Source: Ceratopteris richardii (lineage: Eukaryota; Streptophyta; Polypodiopsida; Polypodiales; Pteridaceae). From it: a stretch of DNA of 64,000 nucleotides. Positions 10,488 through 23,241 of this stretch are shown one piece after another. Each line of letters begins with the position of its first letter. Positions within the stretch are counted from its first letter, which is position 1. Made by a program: the position numbers and the translations under genes. Where the stretch lies: contig CM035423.1 in assembly GCA_020310875.1 (NCBI GenBank), forward strand, positions 138,615,160 to 138,679,159, read 5' to 3'. A model generated the notes under the pieces. That model was not told the origin of the DNA and ran no database searches. It saw nothing but the letters and a program-made list of their open reading frames with translations.

Positions 10488-11520
10488 CCATATGTCGATA
10501 TGTTTCTTGCCTTCCTTTCGCAATCCATCCACTTCAGGAGGATGAAGAGCCCTTTGGAATACTTTTCTTGTCGTCGCATACTCATGACTAACTGCAATGT
10601 TGATATGGAACTTATCACAATGATTTCGATTGTTTGAAAATTCAGCGAGAGTATTTGGGTTAAGTTTCTCCACGCTCTACTATGAAAAGTGACCGGCAAG
10701 TGTGTAAAATGATGTGAAAGAGAGAAACAGGTCTGCTATGAAAAGTAGAGTAAAAAAGTGCAAAACATCATCAGCACACATTATATAGGTCCGTGAACAA
10801 GAGGAAAATTTGAATTTTGATCAGCGCCCGATGAGCACAAACTTCGAGTCGTAAGATATCACACAAACTTTTCATGATTATCACACGAGTTTCTCTCTCT
10901 TCAAAATTTGCATAAGATACGTTTTAAATGAACTTACATAGAATTTCTTAAAGGATTTGACAACTTTAATCCAGATTAAGCACAACTAATTGAAATCCTT
11001 ACACAGCCCTTTTTGGGCCATTTTTCACCCCTAATGAGAAATTAGTGCATTTAGGGGCCATCTTAGGGTCCTATGTACTCTTCAATTAAAGAATGATCTA
11101 AATTTAAGATTTTTACAGGTGAATTGACGGCATCCAGAGCAAGGTGACAATCAGAGCAAAGCAAGGCTTCAAAAGCATGTTTTCTTGGGCATAAGTGCAA
11201 TCAACGAGGAACTAGACTTGGGGTTGAAAGAACTCTCAACCCCCTAAGTCAATTGCTAGTTCAGGCTAAGCATGATTAGTGTCATTGATTAAATAGGCTC
11301 ACATTAGGAATGATACAAGTGCAAGAACCCCTTAATTACTCATGTTCAAGTGCAAATTAAGATATTGTGGCAACAAACCCTAAAGGAAAAGAACTTAATT
11401 TCAATGGTGTCATAACTAAGCACACAACAAAAAAGACAATACCTTATGTACATAATTGGACAAGACAAGAGATTAAGGAGAATAAAAACAAACCAAGTAA
11501 CTGAGAACAAAGAATTTGTG
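10488..11520. other. AT-rich non-coding stretch, nothing recognised
   Basis: Sequence between the truncated gypsy leader and the start of the second decayed gypsy element. Short antisense ORFs (10,352-10,699) run through the LTR boundary and are not credible. Some of this may be the leader of gypsy element 2, but no LTR or primer site could be placed. Confidence 0.5.
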
Positions 11521-11521
11521 T

Positions 11522-13950
11522 GAAAACTAATCACATCGAGTGCCTAAGGAAAACAAATTCATGAACCTTAGATCAGGGAAGCACATAGGAAAGGCCCATC
11601 GACATAGTGTTAACTCACTTGAAGTGAGTGTTAGAACCATAGTAGGATCTTGGGCTCAACAATTGAGTGGTTACCCTTACAAACTTAGCTCAAAGACAAG
11701 TGAGTCAAAAATGTCTTACAACATTAAGAGACCAAAGGGTGGTTAAGGGTTAGCCTACCTAGAAAGACCTAAAGGACCATATCAAACATAGTTGGAGTAC
11801 ATCTAAACCAACCACTTAGGTGCTTGCATCTATGAGGATGGTTTGAGGAGGTCGATAGTTCAATTGAAAAACCCATATCAGCTCTTTGGATTGGAACATC
11901 CAATGGTTAAATTTGAGAGAGACTCGCATATCTATAAGTAGCGAGTAATGTATATAATTACTAGTCGACCCTAATGGATTTGCAATAGTAATTCCCAAAG
12001 TAGAGAGAGGGAACTTAGAATAGGAACAATCAGATGGTGAACCTAGAACACCAAGAGGGAAATCAGTGTTGCCACGTATGCTCAACCCAGAATGGCTCCC
12101 TCAAGATAACAAAAGTATTGAGTTATTTCTAAATAGGGATATAGATGAGGCATTCTAGAGGTATAGCTATGAGCAATCAAGCAAAGTAGGAATAGTCACG
12201 ATCTATGAGCTCAAGGATCAAGAGATACCTCCAAAAGGGATGTACATAGACAACACTTGAGAATAAGTGTTTGTAGTGTCAAAACATGGGAGTCATGCCT
12301 ATGCATGGAGGGGTGAATTGGTTTTTCCCCCACTTCGATCTAATGCTGCCATTGGATACACATCTATGGCTCATGGATCCCAAAGAGAAGAAAAGGCAAG
12401 GAGAGACATGAAGTGAGCTTTTCCCACACAGTAGGAAGAGACCAATCCACAGTAGAAACAAATAGGATGGAGAGACTAAGAGAACCAAGACCAAAAGGTG
12501 GTAGAGACGACTCTCCTTTACCTAGATCCCAAGAGCACCCAAGAATATTGAGATCCACCCAGTTAGTGAAATCCATGAAAATTTATTTTGATGGGACAAG
12601 AGATCTCTATGATGATGTTGTCGAGTTCAAGAAAGTGCTATGAGCCAAACAAGTGGATGACATGTTCACCCAGTACAATGCATTGGGACTCACATTGAAA
12701 AACACTACATTAACCTAGTTCAAACCTTTACAACAAAGGAAATTTAGAGACATTCATCACTAATTAGAATCATTTATCACAAAGTTCTCTAAAAGTGGGA
12801 TTAGACACAACACCTCTTCTTTGATTCATAGCTCCAAACTGACCCCCTAGGAGACACTCAGACTAGTAGGACATAGGTTTAGACAGTACATCGAGAGATG
12901 CCCAATGCTAGAGTTACCCACTTAAGCTAAACATGTATCCTTGTTTTTGGATGGGCTATTGAGCTCTAAATTACAATCCTATGTAAACATGAAAAAGCCC
13001 AAAACAATATAGCAATGTGTGAGAGTCTGTATAGACATTGAGGAGAACTTAGGAGATGAGCTCAAAATCTTCAAGGTCTAGAAGGACACAAATGGCTCTA
13101 CTCTTTCATCCTCAAAACATTCTAGTTCCATAGAAGACCTAGCCGAGAAGATAGCGTAGAAGCTAGGAGTCTCAAGCAAAGAGATATCCAAGATAACTTT
13201 CATCAAATGTTGTTAAACATGTGGCAGTGACCATATGGCAAACACCTGCCTGAACATGAAACATCCCCAAGGTATACTTAGTAGTCAGTACTGCATGATA
13301 GAAAGGTGGTACACTAACCACAATACACAAGATTGTTCGTACAACAAGCAAATGGTTAGACAAAACTATCCCCAGGTACATGAATAGACCATAGATACTG
13401 GAGCCAATACAACACTCAACCTTATTGTTATAGTCCCCAACAGAACTACCAAGTACTCTACCAGAGCCAATCTAGACCTCAACCGGTCCTAGTTCAGGAA
13501 ACACCAGCCCCTCCCAATGTAATCTCTATCAAATATATTGTTGCAGAAGAGAATCTCAGTAGAGCATTAGTACCCTCATCCCCATTAATCATAGAAAATG
13601 ATCCTCATTCCAATAGTTTTGATTCTACCCATGTAGATAGCCCACCAGCATACTAGACTAAGTCGCTCAAACATGTGGAAACATACCAATATAAGAGTCC
13701 ACCAATGGAACCTAGCTGGGAGCTAGACTATGTTAATGTCATGTACACCAATCCAACCCATGGCCCTAGTTGAGGCAAACAATAACACAAGGCCCTAAAG
13801 GACCATGTTTTAGGTGCCACAGAGATCATTACATACTGGAGTGTCCACATCCTCCACTAGGAGGATGAACCCAATATTATAACTTTCAAGGTTTTTGTAC
13901 CAATTATGGTAAAGAGCATGCCATACAAGAATGCCATTAAAACTTGACCA
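11522..13950 (+). pseudogene. Decayed gag of gypsy element 2
   Basis: Early coding traces include MNLRSGKHIGK near 11,560. LRSGK-like strings occur near the start of some plant gypsy gags. The capsid-like part is at 12,560-13,080 (KSMKIYFDGTRDLYDDVVEF; LVGHRFRQYIERCPMLELPT) in one frame interrupted by many TAG codons at positions where Gln is expected. Four damaged zinc knuckles follow: CGSDHMANTC (~13,220), YTNHNTQDC (~13,310), CFRCHRDHYILEC (~13,810) and CTNYGKEHAIQEC (~13,900). The four-knuckle arrangement links it to element 1. No functional product is possible. Confidence 0.7.
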
Positions 13951-14330
13951 ATGCCCATTAACATGATAGGCATTGTGCACACTTCAAAGGGATCCACACC
14001 AACCTATGTACCTATCCAAGATTTAATGAGAGCACATGCATTGCTACAAAATCAACAACCAAACCCTGATGAAATAGCTGAGAGTAGCAAAGTCAAACAG
14101 ACAAGTGGAAGAAAACTTAGATCTTGGAAGGACGAACGAGAAAGATGCAAAAGAATATGGAGTACGAAAATAACTAAGCTAGAAGGAAGCTTAAAGGAGA
14201 TTGGAGCCAAAACCTTAAAATTAGCATCACAAGAGTCAAATCAGGAGAACCCAACCCCAAAACTAGGATCGATTCTAGTTGAACCCATGCCAAAAAATCT
14301 AGATATGATGTTCAAAGCATGCTAGGCAAG
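13951..14330 (+). pseudogene. Post-gag spacer ORF of gypsy element 2
   Basis: An open frame of 124 codons directly after the last zinc knuckle, with a charged helical centre (KDERERCKRIWSTKITKLEG). It probably corresponds to the spacer downstream of gag. It continues after a TAG to ~14,690 with low-complexity sequence. No protease motif was found. Confidence 0.45.
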
Positions 14331-14843
14331 ACTCGGAGAAGGAACGCAAGTGGGAGAATTACATAAGAAGTATCTCAAAACATACCAAAAAGAAGAATCA
14401 ACCTTGATGCTCCTGATCACCTAGACATTCTCCAATGATGAGAATTTGACAAATCTAGGTGCTCAAGAAGTCTTTAATAGTCACGCTCAACAGCACTCAA
14501 ATATGGGTGCCCAATGCATGTCTCCTAACTTGGGAACCAAGCCGTGTAATATCCATCCCTCTGAAATCACACCATTGAGGAGCCTTATCACCATCGAATC
14601 CATCCCTTGTATCTCGTTCAAGGAACCATGTTCATTCACCGGATCTAAGAAGCTCCCAAAACCCTCCATACAACCCATTGTATAGTATAGAACCTCATAA
14701 TACTAACCTTCATCCTTGTAAACACTCACTAACCCTTAGTCCTTGTAGAAACAAACCCTACTAACTCACTAGTCAACTGTCATGATATCTCACATGAAAA
14801 GAAATGTATGCATTTATTCAGTGCTTGTAGGTAGTCTAGCGAC

Positions 14844-16700
14844 ATGGATTCGTCACCAAGAGATCATTATATGATCACCTCACACACAAAGCTACACGGG
14901 CTACACATAAGTTATGGAAAGGGATTTCCATCTCACTTTAGTGGGATCAAAGTTGATTTCCATGCTAATGTGCTATCATTTTGTAGAAGATACTGTACAC
15001 AAGCACTCATGGTCACAATGCAAGCTGAAGGATCTTCAAGTGTTAGCACCATCATGTCGGGAGTGGATTTTGAGAACCTATTGGTAGAGGCCCATCCTTC
15101 AATGAGGCCTCTAGCATTTCAAGTCTTCATGGGGACAAGGTTTGATGATGATCCTCCTATAGGAAGGATTGAAAAGGTACACAACAAATCCCATTGATTC
15201 CAGGGATTAACAAGACCTTTGGCTCATGCAGAGCACATTTACGATGCAACTGTGTGCTTTAGAAGTAACAGGAGGGGAAGATATCAATTCTTCTCCCAAG
15301 ATTTTGAAGCTCTTTAGTATTCATAGGAGTTAAGACCAATTTGGGAAAGGGAGGTTTTACAGAATACTTCAGTGTCCCAAACTCGATTTTTATCGATGCT
15401 ACTATCTATCACCACTTTACAACCACCCGTCAAGAAGGAGCTTTCGAGCATGTTCATCTAGCCATCTTTAGTTGCACACCCACCCTTCATGGCTTACATT
15501 CATGGCTGCATTTAAAATTCATGGCTTACATGTGCCAACAAAAGGGGAGAGGCTTATACCAGAACCTATGAAAAAAGGAGATGCTTTGAAGTGGCTGGAT
15601 ATTTCAGCTATCACACCTAAATTGTCAAAGTTTTTGCGAGTGTGCATGCAACATTTCACCTTCATGTCACAAGATCATCTCACATTGCCACAAAAATGCA
15701 TATGGCTTGGACTATGTCTTGCAAATACTGGGCCCCACACTATTGATCTAGCCAGTTGGATCCAAGAACGGTTGCATTTGGCAACTAGAGATGGATAAGA
15801 AAGAGAGGCACTCACACCTATTTGCAATTACAAGGATAGTATATATGTTCTTAGTATATGACATGCCTCTCAAGTGAGCCATGTCTAGCAAAGAATTAAA
15901 ATTATTTAAAGGATCTACCAAAAATCTCGTAAGACACCAAAGTCAAGAACTAGAAAGCATATGAGCGGCACAATCGCATGTCTACAAGTGCCCCATCACC
16001 CTAGCAATCACCTAGAGAACCTTTTGTAGTAGTACCTCCCATGAGAATATTTTTGTCTTGCCCCCATCACATCTAAAGGAACATTGAGCCAGCTATAACC
16101 TCTCAAGCAACTACAATGACTGCAACGGGCACTACAACTATAGAAGCAAGAGATGCCACAACTACTATTCGTGCTGAGACATTTGATTTCCCTATACCTT
16201 ACTTAGAGGCAAAGCCACTTAATACCACATTTAACTTTGAAATGCAAGATGCTTTTTCAAGTGATTTTCAATTTTCAGAATCTCAATTCTTGTCACAAGA
16301 GTACAAACGCCCCAGCTATCCCAGCTCTCCACCAGAACATGAGGCTGACCAAGTTGTGTACAGCTTAGATGAAGATAATAAGACAGCCACATATGATGAC
16401 GATGAAGACGATGAGAGTCAACAGAGCCAAGATTCACAGGATGAAGATCAACAAGGCCAAGATGATGACACCTCTAAGGCAACTTCATTCACTATAGTGA
16501 TCCAAAGGTTGTAGAAGCACATGCAAGCAATTTAGGAGAGGAGTCGAATAACAGAACAACGAAGTAAAGAGATTCTACAACAAGAATTGACAAAAAGTGG
16601 ATTTGAAGCTTCTTTTGTCAATGCTTTTAATAAACTAGTGCAGGCAATGGACACCGTTGAAATGCTACAAATCCTAAAGAGAAAACCCCTACCACAATTT
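14844..16700 (+). pseudogene. Accessory ORF remnants of gypsy element 2 (possible plant-mobile-domain-like protein)
   Basis: Three open segments (14,844-15,197; 15,341-15,798 with a frameshift near 15,470; 16,116-16,514) read as one decayed protein. A segment near 15,590-15,790 (DALKWLDISAITPKLSKFL, then GLCLANTGPHTIDLASWI) loosely resembles the helical accessory ORF seen in some Athila/Tat elements and host plant-mobile-domain proteins. The resemblance is from pattern memory only. A strongly acidic Asp/Glu/Gln tail (YDDDEDDESQQSQDSQDE) lies at 16,390-16,470, then a helical stretch to the stop near 16,708. Confidence 0.4.
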
Positions 16701-16709
16701 GACCCTTGA

Positions 16710-17520
16710 TGAGTCAGACTAATGTCAAGGCCCAAAGAATACATATGCATACCTGTCAAAGCACAATCCTCAAGTCACAAAGTAGCAAGGGTTATTGTAG
16801 ATTCACCACCCTAGGGCAACACCATCATCATCGATTCACCACCACATCCATCGACCTCCATGCCCACCACCACTATGGACATTGCTTCTACATTTTAATC
16901 CACCCTCCAATCGCTTATACATCCAGTCTCACCCACACACCGTAGCTTATCTTCACTCAAACCCCCAACATCTAGTGCAGTATCTCCAATAACAATTCCT
17001 CCTTTCTTTACCCCATCAACAACAGCACCCACATCCTTTACCACCTCAACTTTTTTGCAGATTCCTGTTAACCCTTTCCTAACTCCTTCATTTTCATCCA
17101 CCAACTTCCCCCAAAAACCTTTATTCACCCCACAAAGTCCATTTAATCTTCCATCCCTATTACACCCAATCCTGCCACACTACCCCAATTGTCTCCTATT
17201 CATCAATCGGTATTTTAACCCCTTCATGTAACATACTCATCAACCTTTGTAAATCCATTGTTTACATCTACACAATCAGCCACAATCATGCCACTATTCA
17301 CCATGAGTTCACTAGATCAAACCTCTCATGACATGGATATTTCACCACCCATTGCACCCCCACTCATGACCACTTCCACAACTCACCCACTCACATCCAC
17401 ACACTTTTCCACTATCACCACAACATCCACACTCCCTCACCCAACTCCTACACCCATGCATTACACATCAAACAACATGCATTCTTTATCACACCATCAT
17501 TATTTTCATCATCAACTATA
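16710..17520 (+). other. C/A-rich low-complexity region (Thr/Ser/Pro/His coding bias)
   Basis: The + strand is dominated by CCA, CAC and ACC triplets across ~800 bp. Open frames read as Thr/Ser/Pro/His-rich strings (for example TSTHFSTITTTSTLPHPTPT). It may be a low-complexity linker of the same decayed retroelement protein. There is no domain to name. Confidence 0.4.
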
Positions 17521-19169
17521 GATAGCACGTTTTAGCAAATGTTCTCATGTATGCATCAAATTCATGAAGATTTTGCTTCATTAGGAAATCACTATCAGCC
17601 TCTACAGCAGACAACCACTCAGCTACAAGAAAACCTTAATTTATTAATAATTGAGAACATCTTTGAATGTAGGCACTCAGGAACTCTGTGATGCTTATCA
17701 CGCAATGGAGTTGGAGTTGGAGCAGAAGACCAAGGAAGCCATCACCGACACTAAAGAAGATTTACACCTATATGTAGTTCAAAAAACCACTCTAACACAC
17801 AAGATGGGACTCTTATATGTCACCTAGCAGTAGCCAAAGAAGAGAATCAGCATTTACAAGAGCATTATAGAGAAAGTTCTTTGAAGCTACACTAAACAAA
17901 CCTGACGAAACAATCAGTCTAGGTTGCTTCAAAGCGATCCCATCGAAAACCATGCAGATATTGCTTGATGATCATGCACATCTATTAGAAGACTATGACA
18001 AACACACAGAAGAGTGTCAGACACTTAAAAAGGACAATGCAAATTTATGATACAAAGCACCTGTTCAACCATTTGCCATCCAAGAAGTCACACCACTCGA
18101 AATCTTGGAAGAATTGAACACATTACTGGCATGTGTACTAGAACTTCAAGCTCAAATATTGGATCCCTAAAAGATTCCCGGACCAGACTCACCATCTAAC
18201 ATACATGTGGCAGAAGAAATAGTCACCATCCTTGTGGACCACCTTTGAAGACAAATACGAACGTGAGTCTGCCCCTGGTGGTCGATTGATAGAGGAGGGG
18301 CAGGATACATTCGAATTATGCACATCAACCTGGATGAAGCCAATAGAATAATTGGATAAGACTCATTCAGCACGTCTAGAAGCGCACTTACAAGCTATGG
18401 TTGTTATAGAGGAGAGGATTCATCAATCTCTCTACTTTGCACAAATGTGTCGTAGAGGTACATATCTATTAATGAACTACAAAATAAACCATACTTTATA
18501 TACATGGTTGAGTATAATCTTGTGATGGACAAAGTCACGAGCAAGAAGCCCACACATGCCACAGAGTTTGAACCCATTGATCTATCACTCAACGCCCAGT
18601 GAGCCAATATTTTTCAACCCACCTCGAGGAACAAATTACTAGAGGAATATCTTAAGATGATGTATACTTGGACAAAGCCCCTCTACATTCAAAGTACAAC
18701 CGATGTTATGGCATTGTACCTCGCCAACATTCTTGCAAAACATTCATTGTAAAAATACATAATAATAATGATAAGCAATGCAATACCAAGAGTGGCTCAA
18801 TTATCCATATTTTGCACCACCATGAGGTCGCCCTATGGTTGGGTATAGGATGGCTACCATATGACACTAGCTCCCCCGTCTTCACCAATTGAAGAAATGT
18901 TTTCTACGGGCTTCTGGGAGTATCATTCAGAAGTGTTCCTCAGTAGGCCTGCATACTTGTTACAACTTTTCACCTCTGAATAGATTGATGTATTGAACAC
19001 ATTATAGACTCTTACCCCATGATAAGCCTTAGACAATTGACTTGAAGAAGCTAGAAGAAGATTTAGCATGAGGTCTCCACATCACAGAACAAACCCTTGC
19101 CAATGATCTCTTGCAAAACTACATTACCCAAGCCCTACAACTAGGATTTGTCATGGAGGATAGACGTGA
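17521..19169 (+). other. Decayed coding-like remainder of gypsy element 2
   Basis: Short helical, charged strings in the + frames (MELELEQKTKEAITDTKEDL near 17,706; LLDDHAHLLEDYDKHTEECQ near 17,950) suggest a former coiled-coil protein, broken by many stops. No RT or integrase motif is visible. The stretch ends at the polypurine tract. Confidence 0.35.
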
Positions 19170-19194
19170 GAGGGGGGGGGGGGGGGGAGGGGGA
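19170..19194 (+). promoter_or_regulatory. G-run polypurine tract of gypsy element 2
   Basis: GAG-rich purines with 16 consecutive G (19,172-19,187), then AGGGGGA and TGTTGG. A purine tract abutting TGTTGG is what a plus-strand primer site next to an LTR looks like. Confidence 0.65.
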
Positions 19195-19851
19195 TGTTGG
19201 CAGTGCAATCGGTAGTAGCTACATACATCAATGCAGAGGAAGCTTGTGAAAGGGAAATGCATGAAGTATGGGGGACCAGCCATTATTTTTCAAAGAAAGA
19301 TGTTTTCATGATAATTTGGTCAAATCACTAATAGTGATTTTAATCACTCATGTAACATATGTAATATAGAAAATCCAATCTTGTAACAGGCTGCTCCATT
19401 TTGTGCAAGCCAAGGAGTCTTGAAGCTTGAGGAGCTTATGTAATATGCTCATACCAAATTTTTTAATTTCTAGACTTTGTTTGGACCTCCAAATGACTCT
19501 TAGAACCTATTTCTTAACTAGGTTGGACACTAGGTTCGAAACCGGCCAACACTAGTCAAAAAACTATAAAAAGAGCTAGAGAGCTCATTTTTTGGGTTAG
19601 CTAGTGTGATTGAGTTTTAGAGCTATTTTGAGTAATACAGGTGTGATTCTTGCCTTCCATTGTGTCTCCTCTTGTCTCTACCTTGTGTGCGTGTGTGTGT
19701 GTGTATGTGTGTGTGCACTTGTGTGCTTCTCACCTTCACCTTCATGCACATCCCTTGTTCACAATCTTCACATTATCGTACCTCTTCCATGGATTGACAA
19801 TTAAGGAGGTGGAGCTTCTGAACATGGTAGCTACCCTTGTCTAGAACAACA
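19195..19851 (+). mobile_element. Probable 3' LTR of gypsy element 2
   Basis: Starts TGTTGGCAGTG after the polypurine tract. A TATA box (TATAAAAA, 19,565-19,572) lies inside, as expected of U3, followed by a (GT)n patch near 19,690. The right end is uncertain: CAACA at 19,847-19,851 is the best match to a TG...CA boundary once the TATA box is included. An alternative end CCAACA near 19,550 would give a 6-bp inverted repeat with TGTTGG but would exclude the TATA box. Confidence 0.5.
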
Positions 19852-20100
19852 ATGTTTGATTGTAGGCATTTTGCAAAGAGAAATGTTATCAATGGTGATA
19901 AACTATAATAAAAATTTGGTGGCAAGGAGGCGAGTAACAACTTTCCTTAGTTGTTTATTATACCTAGAAAGGGGCAGTCAATGCAATATAAAAGAATCTA
20001 TGCCACATAAGAGATTTTTTGTTGAATGATATTTGCATTTGGAGAAGTTACTCTTCTATCACGTGGAAGAAAGCTTCATCTTCAGCTTAAGAAGAATAAA

Positions 20101-20478
20101 ATGGAGTGTAACGGTGTTGTTGCAAGATCTCTTGTGATAATGTATGATCGATGTGGGGCTATACCAGCATCTCATAAGATTTTGTAAAATGTAAGTTAGC
20201 AAGGAAATGTCACTATGTGGAAGGCTTTGCTTTGTGTAAATACTCATGATGGCCAAGGCAATGAGAGCCCACCAATATTGAAGCTTATGTTAGAAGGGAT
20301 TTACACTCAAATAATGTTACTTCTACATGCACAAAGATGCGCATTTGTGCTGAGTTAGGATTCCTTACTATGGGTGGATTTTTCATGGCCATATTGTTGA
20401 ACATGAACCTGAACAGGACAATAATGTGGATAGTGCTACCCTAAACATGTATGGTGAGTATGGAAGTATTATAGGCTA
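20101..20478 (+). pseudogene. Pentatricopeptide-repeat (PLS-type) pseudogene fragment
   Basis: Intact PPR proteins bind organellar RNA. Frame 1 gives ARSLVIMYDRCGAIPASHKI, matching the NALVDMYAKCGSIEDARKVF pattern, then GNVTMWKALLCVNTHDGQGN (rdvvtWnaLI..y..hGqg) and LKLMLEGI. After a frameshift near 20,305 it continues as TSTCTKMRICAELG, HGHIVEHEPEQDNNVDSA and TLNMYGEYGSI, the next repeat. Two in-frame stops (TAA, TAG near 20,185-20,200) and the frameshift make it a pseudogene. It sits just downstream of a gypsy LTR, so it may have been truncated by, or moved with, retroelements. No mitochondrial or plastid targeting region is seen. Confidence 0.75.
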
Positions 20479-22876
20479 TGTGGAAGGGAAGGCTACCCTT
20501 TTGTTTTGTTTTCTTTCTTGATGGTTTCTTTGCACGAATTCAAGGCCTCTTCTAGGACTTTTTTTGTCTCACAGGCCAAACACAACATACCATCCTTTTT
20601 AGATGGCAGAAGACAATCTCTCTTACAACCGGGTTCTTTGGCAAGAATACGATTTCAGCCACCCTTTGTGAGTGATGGGGGTGGCTTCCAGCAGCCAGAG
20701 GGAGGTTGGAGTATAGGAAAAGGTCCTTCATTGAAAAAAACAAGGGAGGGGGTTCTAGAAAGAAGGGAGAGGGATTCTCTGTCTGTATGATAGCAGATTG
20801 GAACATTTGTTTTGGGTGGGGGATTGGATTCAACACTCAGCATAGTAGAGGTTGCATGGTGTCACTCATTACACACAAGGTGAAGGATGGTGAGAGGGAG
20901 GTAACAATCCTTTGCAGGGGGAAGAATATCGGTCTATAGGAAGCAAAGGGGGAGTTTTTGGACAGGGTGACAACTACCATTTTTTGGAGGGCCATCAACA
21001 AGATTGTGTAGAGGAAATTTTCGTGTGGAGTTCCATAGAGCAGAAGGATGCGTATTACAAGAGGATGAGGGCTACTTGCAGAAGAGGGTAATCTGATAGG
21101 ACTTTAAGGAAGATACTCTAAATCAAGGTGGGAAAGGAAGAGCCTGTTCTCTAGAAGGGAGCATTTCACAATAGGCTCCAACTTCTAAGAGGAAATCATT
21201 GATGTTTGAAAAAGTACTGCACAACAAAGGAGAAACAACATTTTTTCATTAGAAATCTATGTGGCCATCCAAAAAATTGTTGTTGTCAAGGTCTTCTCTG
21301 ATATTTTGTGACCAAATCACTATTCAAAATCTAGAAATACACTACGACCAAGTGCAAAACAAGAGGGAAACTACTTTGGGGGTAGTTTTGAAGTCCAAAG
21401 ATGTGAGATTCCAAAGTTAAGGGAAGATTGGAAAAGTGGTATATTCAAAAATCAACATAGAGTCGGGAAGAACAAGTGATCCATCTCATAATTACAAGTT
21501 CATTGTGTTTTTGTGTGTTTTTCTTATTGTCTCTTGACAATGAATGGTTTGACTACATTCAAACATGATTCACATGGATAGTAATTTTGATTACTGTTTT
21601 AAAGAGTGTTTTAGAGAGAGAATCAGATTTTGGCATGTTATGCATTTCTTTGCTTGTGCGCTCTCTAGAAGATACATTAACAAAGTTCCAGCTTAGCCAT
21701 TAGGTGAGGTGTGTTCTAACATGATTACTAGGCGAGGTATTCATTCACATAGTATGAAGTAAACATTTGGAAACAAGAAGATTGCAAGGCCACCGAAAGA
21801 TGTCTTTTATTTTTGTGCACTAACTTTTTTGAATGCATCAAAAATTTTGAGAATAGCATTTATGCGTGGAGACAACATGTTGCTTTGAAGAAGCAATGTT
21901 TGTGTTATCACTATATTACAAGCAATAAACAAAAAGGATGTTTAAATACTCAAAATTGTACGTTTGACATATAATGCCAAAAAGGTATTAATGTTAAGTG
22001 CATCTTTGGGAAGAGTGAGCATTTCACAGTACCATGAACACAATATTTACCCTTCTATTTGCGCCTATCATTGATTTAGCAACAACGTGAAACTATGAAT
22101 TTGGTTTTTATGGAGTAAGTTTGTCGAAAGCCTCATTCCTTTAATCATTATTAATGCTATTATTGAAGCATCTTTATAGGGTGTGCATAAGAAATACTTA
22201 ATTGAATTCGTGTTTCCTTGTTGAGGCATTAATGTTCCATCTTGATGCTTAGTATAATTGCATTAGCACAAACAATTGTGGTATACTTAGTATACCTTCC
22301 AAATGCATAGTTACGGTTCCAATGCATCAGAAGGAGTAGAAGGTTTTCATACCTGGTGAAAGAGAAAAAGAGTACAATTGCAAGTAACAAAGACATTAAG
22401 GGAGAAATAATTTCTCTTAGTGCAATAGGTACTTTATATAATCATTCTATCGATCAGTTTCAATTCAGAGTCCACATCTTGGCACTCAGAGTGCACTCCT
22501 AGATGCACATATACCTAACAAGCAAGATAATAATTTAAGTCACGTTCTTCTATGCTTGCAATCTCCTTTCCACGAACTCCCCAACATACTGATGTGAACT
22601 TGATTTGAGAGGAGGAGGTGAGTAAATTATCAAGCCAACATACTGATGTGAGGGGAGGGAGACTTAGTGTGAAAACAAGAGAGGGAGAGGGTCAAAAGTT
22701 AAACACAAGTAACTGGTGCCCATAGCATAGTCTGGATTACAAAAGTGGAAAAGAAAGGGCTATTGGACCAACTTGATCATAGAACGACCCATAAAATAGG
22801 CTTGTCTTGAAATAGGCTAAAGGAAGATACATTTGTGAGCACTTTGTGCTAACACATTGCGAGTCCATCCATCATA
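20479..22876. other. Intergenic sequence, nothing recognised
   Basis: Purine-rich on the + strand at 20,640-21,200 with overlapping short ORFs of no family, then AT-rich sequence. I see no splice-consistent exon, LTR or repeat here. Confidence 0.5.
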
Positions 22877-23241
22877 ATTCAATTCTATGACTTGATTGTT
22901 CTTTGATATAGAGTATATTAAGTCAAGGTCCCACTTAGCTAACGCTATACTCCTCTCATATGCTTACAAATCTATTACTATATTTCTCTTTTGGGTAGAA
23001 AAATGCAAGATCGCATAATTTCGACTCATTACTCATTATAGTATGAGATTATTCAAGTACCATAACTCTTTTCCACATCAATTTCGTTCCCTTGCACTTT
23101 CACAATTTCCCTTCTTTATTTAAAAGTGACTTTGAGTATTCTTATTTTTTACACATGCATTCCTGAGATAGCTTTGATATGAACCTTTTCCCTATACATG
23201 GAACATTTTGACTCTAATACTCACTAGAGATGTTTTCCCTA

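Larger units (their letters stand above)
11522..19851 (+). mobile_element. Second, heavily decayed Ty3/gypsy-like element with polypurine tract and 3' LTR
   Basis: A gag with the same four-knuckle layout as element 1 (12.4-13.95 kb), accessory coding remnants (14.8-16.7 kb), a Ser/Thr/Pro/His-rich segment, coiled-coil remnants, then a G-rich polypurine tract and an LTR that opens with TGTTGG. All frames carry many stops, mostly TAG. No RT, RNase H or integrase is seen, so pol has been deleted or this was a non-autonomous form. The 5' LTR was not found in the window. Confidence 0.6.

Noticed and set aside
10352..10699. A 115-codon minus ORF over the gypsy leader
   Set aside because: It reads antisense across the truncation point and has no known motif.
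19172..19187. The G-run as an independent G-quadruplex regulatory site
   Set aside because: Its place immediately before TGTTGG is better explained as a polypurine tract of an LTR element.
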